Notes under the pieces: model-generated
Told to the model about the DNA's origin: nothing
What the model saw: only the letters and a program-made list of their open reading frames with translations
The model's database searches: none
Source: Piper betle
Taxonomy: Eukaryota; Streptophyta; Magnoliopsida; Piperales; Piperaceae
Direction of reading: 5' to 3'
DNA length: 64,000 nt
Assembly (NCBI GenBank): GCA_033002965.1
Contig: JAURVB010013583.1
Location: 1 to 64,000, forward strand
Shown: positions 61,305-64,000 of the stretch, piece by piece
Numbering within the stretch: the first letter of the stretch is position 1
Layout of the letters: the number at the start of each line of letters is the position of its first letter
Translations under genes and position numbers: made by a program

Positions 61305-64000
61305 CAAGTGTGTGGAGTAATCCTTAATCAAGCCGATAAGTAGTTTCCTTTGGTCTTTTCTCATACTTCCAGATTTTTGCTCAGTCAAACATCAGCACTG
61401 TATGTTTCAGTGTTAGAAGTTATAGTGGAATTGTGGGATGGTTGAGATGAGGATTTCAGTAGATATCGATAGGGATCTCACAAATATGTCATATTAGGTT
61501 AGAGACCCACCTTTCCTTTTGATTGTTCTTGAGATTTGAACGTGTAGAGTGTCCACAGTTTTATGTCTGCTGAGTATAAGCTAGATAATAACCAAGAGTA
61601 CTTGGAGCACTGCGGACTACATTACAACACTTGCCTATCTTGTGGCATGTCACCACTCCAGTCCTCCTTCCTTGGGATATAGTGTACATTATGAGATGGA
61701 GTTATCAAAGATGACACCTGCTGGGAGTTGGATTAGAAGACCCTAGTGTAGTTACTTGACACATGAGCATGGACTACCGCGTATCTTGGACATATACATT
61801 AGACAGTTAGAGGTCTTCCTTGGAAAACTATTATCCTCAGACAGATCCTTGTGGATAAAAGTCATAGCTATACTAGCGGATCCTTGGAGCACTTGGAACA
61901 TAGAGGACAGTTTGGATAGATGACTTGGATTAACCACTTCCAGTTGATGACAGTAGTGGATGAGGACGACTAGAGAGGAGGACCTACTTTTCCCATCGAC
62001 ACTCCACCACCTCACCCTCTTCCACTAGTTTGTCTGTTCCAACAGTACTCTTGGCTTCTTTTTGTCAGACAAAGGCCTCGATACACCAATGAAGACGAGC
62101 AGAACCACCATTCTCCACAAGGTCAGATGTTTGACATGATTCCACTCGATCATCATGTGTTAGATCAGTGGTTACTATTTTTCAAGATCAGTCATCTTTG
62201 ATAGGAGTCATCCCAGATTTCAAGATACCAATGTGAGCTCAACATTGTTTCACCATTGTATGTATCACCACCATGAGCCATACCCCTTGGGATCAGACAC
62301 GTTTAGTTAGATAGCCTAAGTCGAGTTGTTAGCAGCCACTTCTGGATAGGCAGGCACATGGAGGTAGATATGCTAGAGATAATAGTGGGTTCACGACATA
62401 CATGATCAAGATCAAAACCTCATCACTTGGATAGCATTGTCGTCGTCCAAGTCGCACTATCACCATCTGTGATGCACTACCATCATCTTAGATGCACAAC
62501 CACTGTTCGTGATGCATTATCACTGACCGAGTATGCATTACAATCGTCTATGTATTGCTCAACCTCCGATCGAGTGGAGTAGTTAGTGTGGGAACCATGG
62601 CCAGGTAGTTGTTGCCTCACCCCCACAAGAGGATATCTAGTTGAGGCCTTTCTTAGCCTTGCCCGGTGATAGTGTATCACAGCTTTCAGAGCTGATTAGG
62701 ATCAAAGATTGAAGAATAAGGAGCACCGAGGTTTAGCAGAGTGGCATCCACATTACTGAGGAAAATAAGGAGCACTGGGGTTTTTCAGAATATAAGGGCA
62801 TAGGATTGACTTTATCAGCTACCTTGCATACCATTGCATTGACTTGACATCGTTGGGTCAAATATGTATTGCAAGATAGCATCATCAGAAAGTATTAGTG
62901 GCAACCATCAAAGGGATGTACATGAGTAGAATCATAGACCATGGCAATATGACCTTGGGCGGATATCAATCATAAAAGAAATTAGTTTTCACATCTTTGT
63001 TTGATACATGATTCTAAATAATTTGGATATCAATCACATCCTCGAAATTAGTTTTCACACTTCAATCTCAATTAATTATTCATAATTAAGGTAATTAGTG
63101 TAATTACTTTGAATTAGCCTCAGATTAGGTATAAATTTTGTAATTTTCTCAATTAAAGTAATTTAGGCCAAAAATAATTATAAAAATTTTGACTGCCACA
63201 ACTAGCTCTTCCATTGGAGAAAGGAATGAACACCACAATATACTCCACCAACAGAGAAATGGGAAAAATGCCACAAAACACTAGACACTCCTCCATTGGA
63301 GAATAGAAATAACCTGAAAGATACAACATTCTATGCGAAAACCATATTAGTCAAGCCAGTGCTTCAATGGAGCACACAAGAAAACTCTAATGTGCACCCC
63401 CAAGAGTGACGCACCCCAATAGTAAAATAATGTCTCACCACTTAACACCAACTGACACATCTCCGCATTGGCAACGTCCCATCCCAATATCAGTTGTATC
63501 TATATATTCAACTAGGTCTTCATACTTAACTAACAATGACAACACCAACTTCAAGATCAATACATGGTGTGGAAACTTTGCTGTCATTCATCTCTATAAT
63601 GAATTTTTCTTCCTTTATGTTCAATATGGTAAGAGGTATCGTAACGAAAGAAACATGTTGAATAACTTTCTATAGTAACCAGCTAAGTTCAAGAAAATTC
63701 AAAACCTGGCCGCCCCTTTTGATGACCTCCACTTATGAATAGTTTAATCTCAACAAGATTAACAACAATCCATGCACCCAAAACAATGTGACTAAGAAAA
63801 TTCACCTCTTCCAACTAAATAGTCACACTTTGAGAACAAGACATATAGTATATCAAACATCAAGGTTTGCAACACATTTCTCAAACATTGTTCATGTTCT
63901 CCTTCCAAAGAAGAATTGCAAAGCTCAGGCCGTTTACCCGAAGGTTTTCAAGTATGCTCGGTCTTTACCCAGATCAGGTTGGTTGGGTCTGGCCCATCCT
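61305..64000. other. Continuation of the interrupted outer element or its flank; non-coding
   Basis: The CAAG at 61305-61308 repeats the left target site, so this joins the leader at 53273-53329. No gag, protease or pol motif was found up to the window end, so the outer element is either a non-coding (LARD-type) element or soon gives way to flanking DNA. 63170-64000 is ordinary mixed sequence with one unrecognised frame (63406-63675). Confidence 0.45.
62431..62570. repeat. 20-bp degenerate minisatellite
   Basis: Units with a GATGCA(C/T)(T/A)A core recur at exactly 20-base steps (62451, 62471, 62491, 62511, 62531), with weaker units on both sides. About six or seven units, each several bases diverged. 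Confidence 0.75.

Overview
The window is nuclear DNA of a flowering plant. It is AT-rich intergenic sequence packed with nested, mostly dead LTR retrotransposons, with two spliced plant genes whose exons are GC-richer than their surroundings. The species cannot be named from the sequence. I see no rRNA, tRNA or CRISPR array.

Host genes. (1) Minus strand, 9429-16108: a nine-exon gene assembled here from splice sites and reading phase. It belongs to a plant protein family whose C-terminal half looks like the Prune/DHH phosphoesterase fold, and most of it lies in exons too short to stand out as open reading frames. Its only visible defect is a one-base shortfall in a five-base homopolymer in exon 1. 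A small Helitron sits in intron 4. (2) Plus strand, 47778-48983: a two-exon NRT3/NAR2 gene (partner of NRT2 high-affinity nitrate transporters), with a frameshift in the signal peptide and a Trp-to-stop change in exon 2, so a pseudogene or a mis-assembled gene.

Transposon layout. 1-7443: fragments of long (about 3 kb) Ty3/gypsy-type LTRs in both orientations, a TRIM remnant and two minisatellites that arose inside LTRs; a Ty1/copia scrap follows at 7455-7600. 17400-18960: remnant resembling a Tat/Athila-type LTR and leader. 19964-25142: degenerate Ty1/copia element with both LTRs and a target-site duplication (TSD), carrying a fragment of a gypsy LTR. 25799-28751: solo LTR with perfect TSD. 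28763-32230: non-coding LTR element hosting a complete 462-bp TRIM. 33131-34587: tandem and paired direct repeats. 35210-45900: Ty3/gypsy element with gag, protease and partial pol, split by two solo LTRs inside gag. 50985-53284: LTR and primer-binding site of another gypsy element, into whose leader a gag-only (TR-GAG-like) element, 53330-61304, has inserted. 61305-64000 is probably the rest of that host element or its flank.

How the parts relate. The pol-bearing element at 35-46 kb and the gag-only element at 53-61 kb have homologous gag and LTRs, so they are a potential autonomous/non-autonomous pair, both now decayed. Several LTR lineages share a block just upstream of a TATA-like sequence, and in one LTR this block has been amplified into a 29-bp array. 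No wholly new multi-gene system is evident. The points most worth a second look are the hidden Prune-like gene, the damaged nitrate-transport partner, the gag-only element and TRIM, and the minisatellites born inside LTRs.
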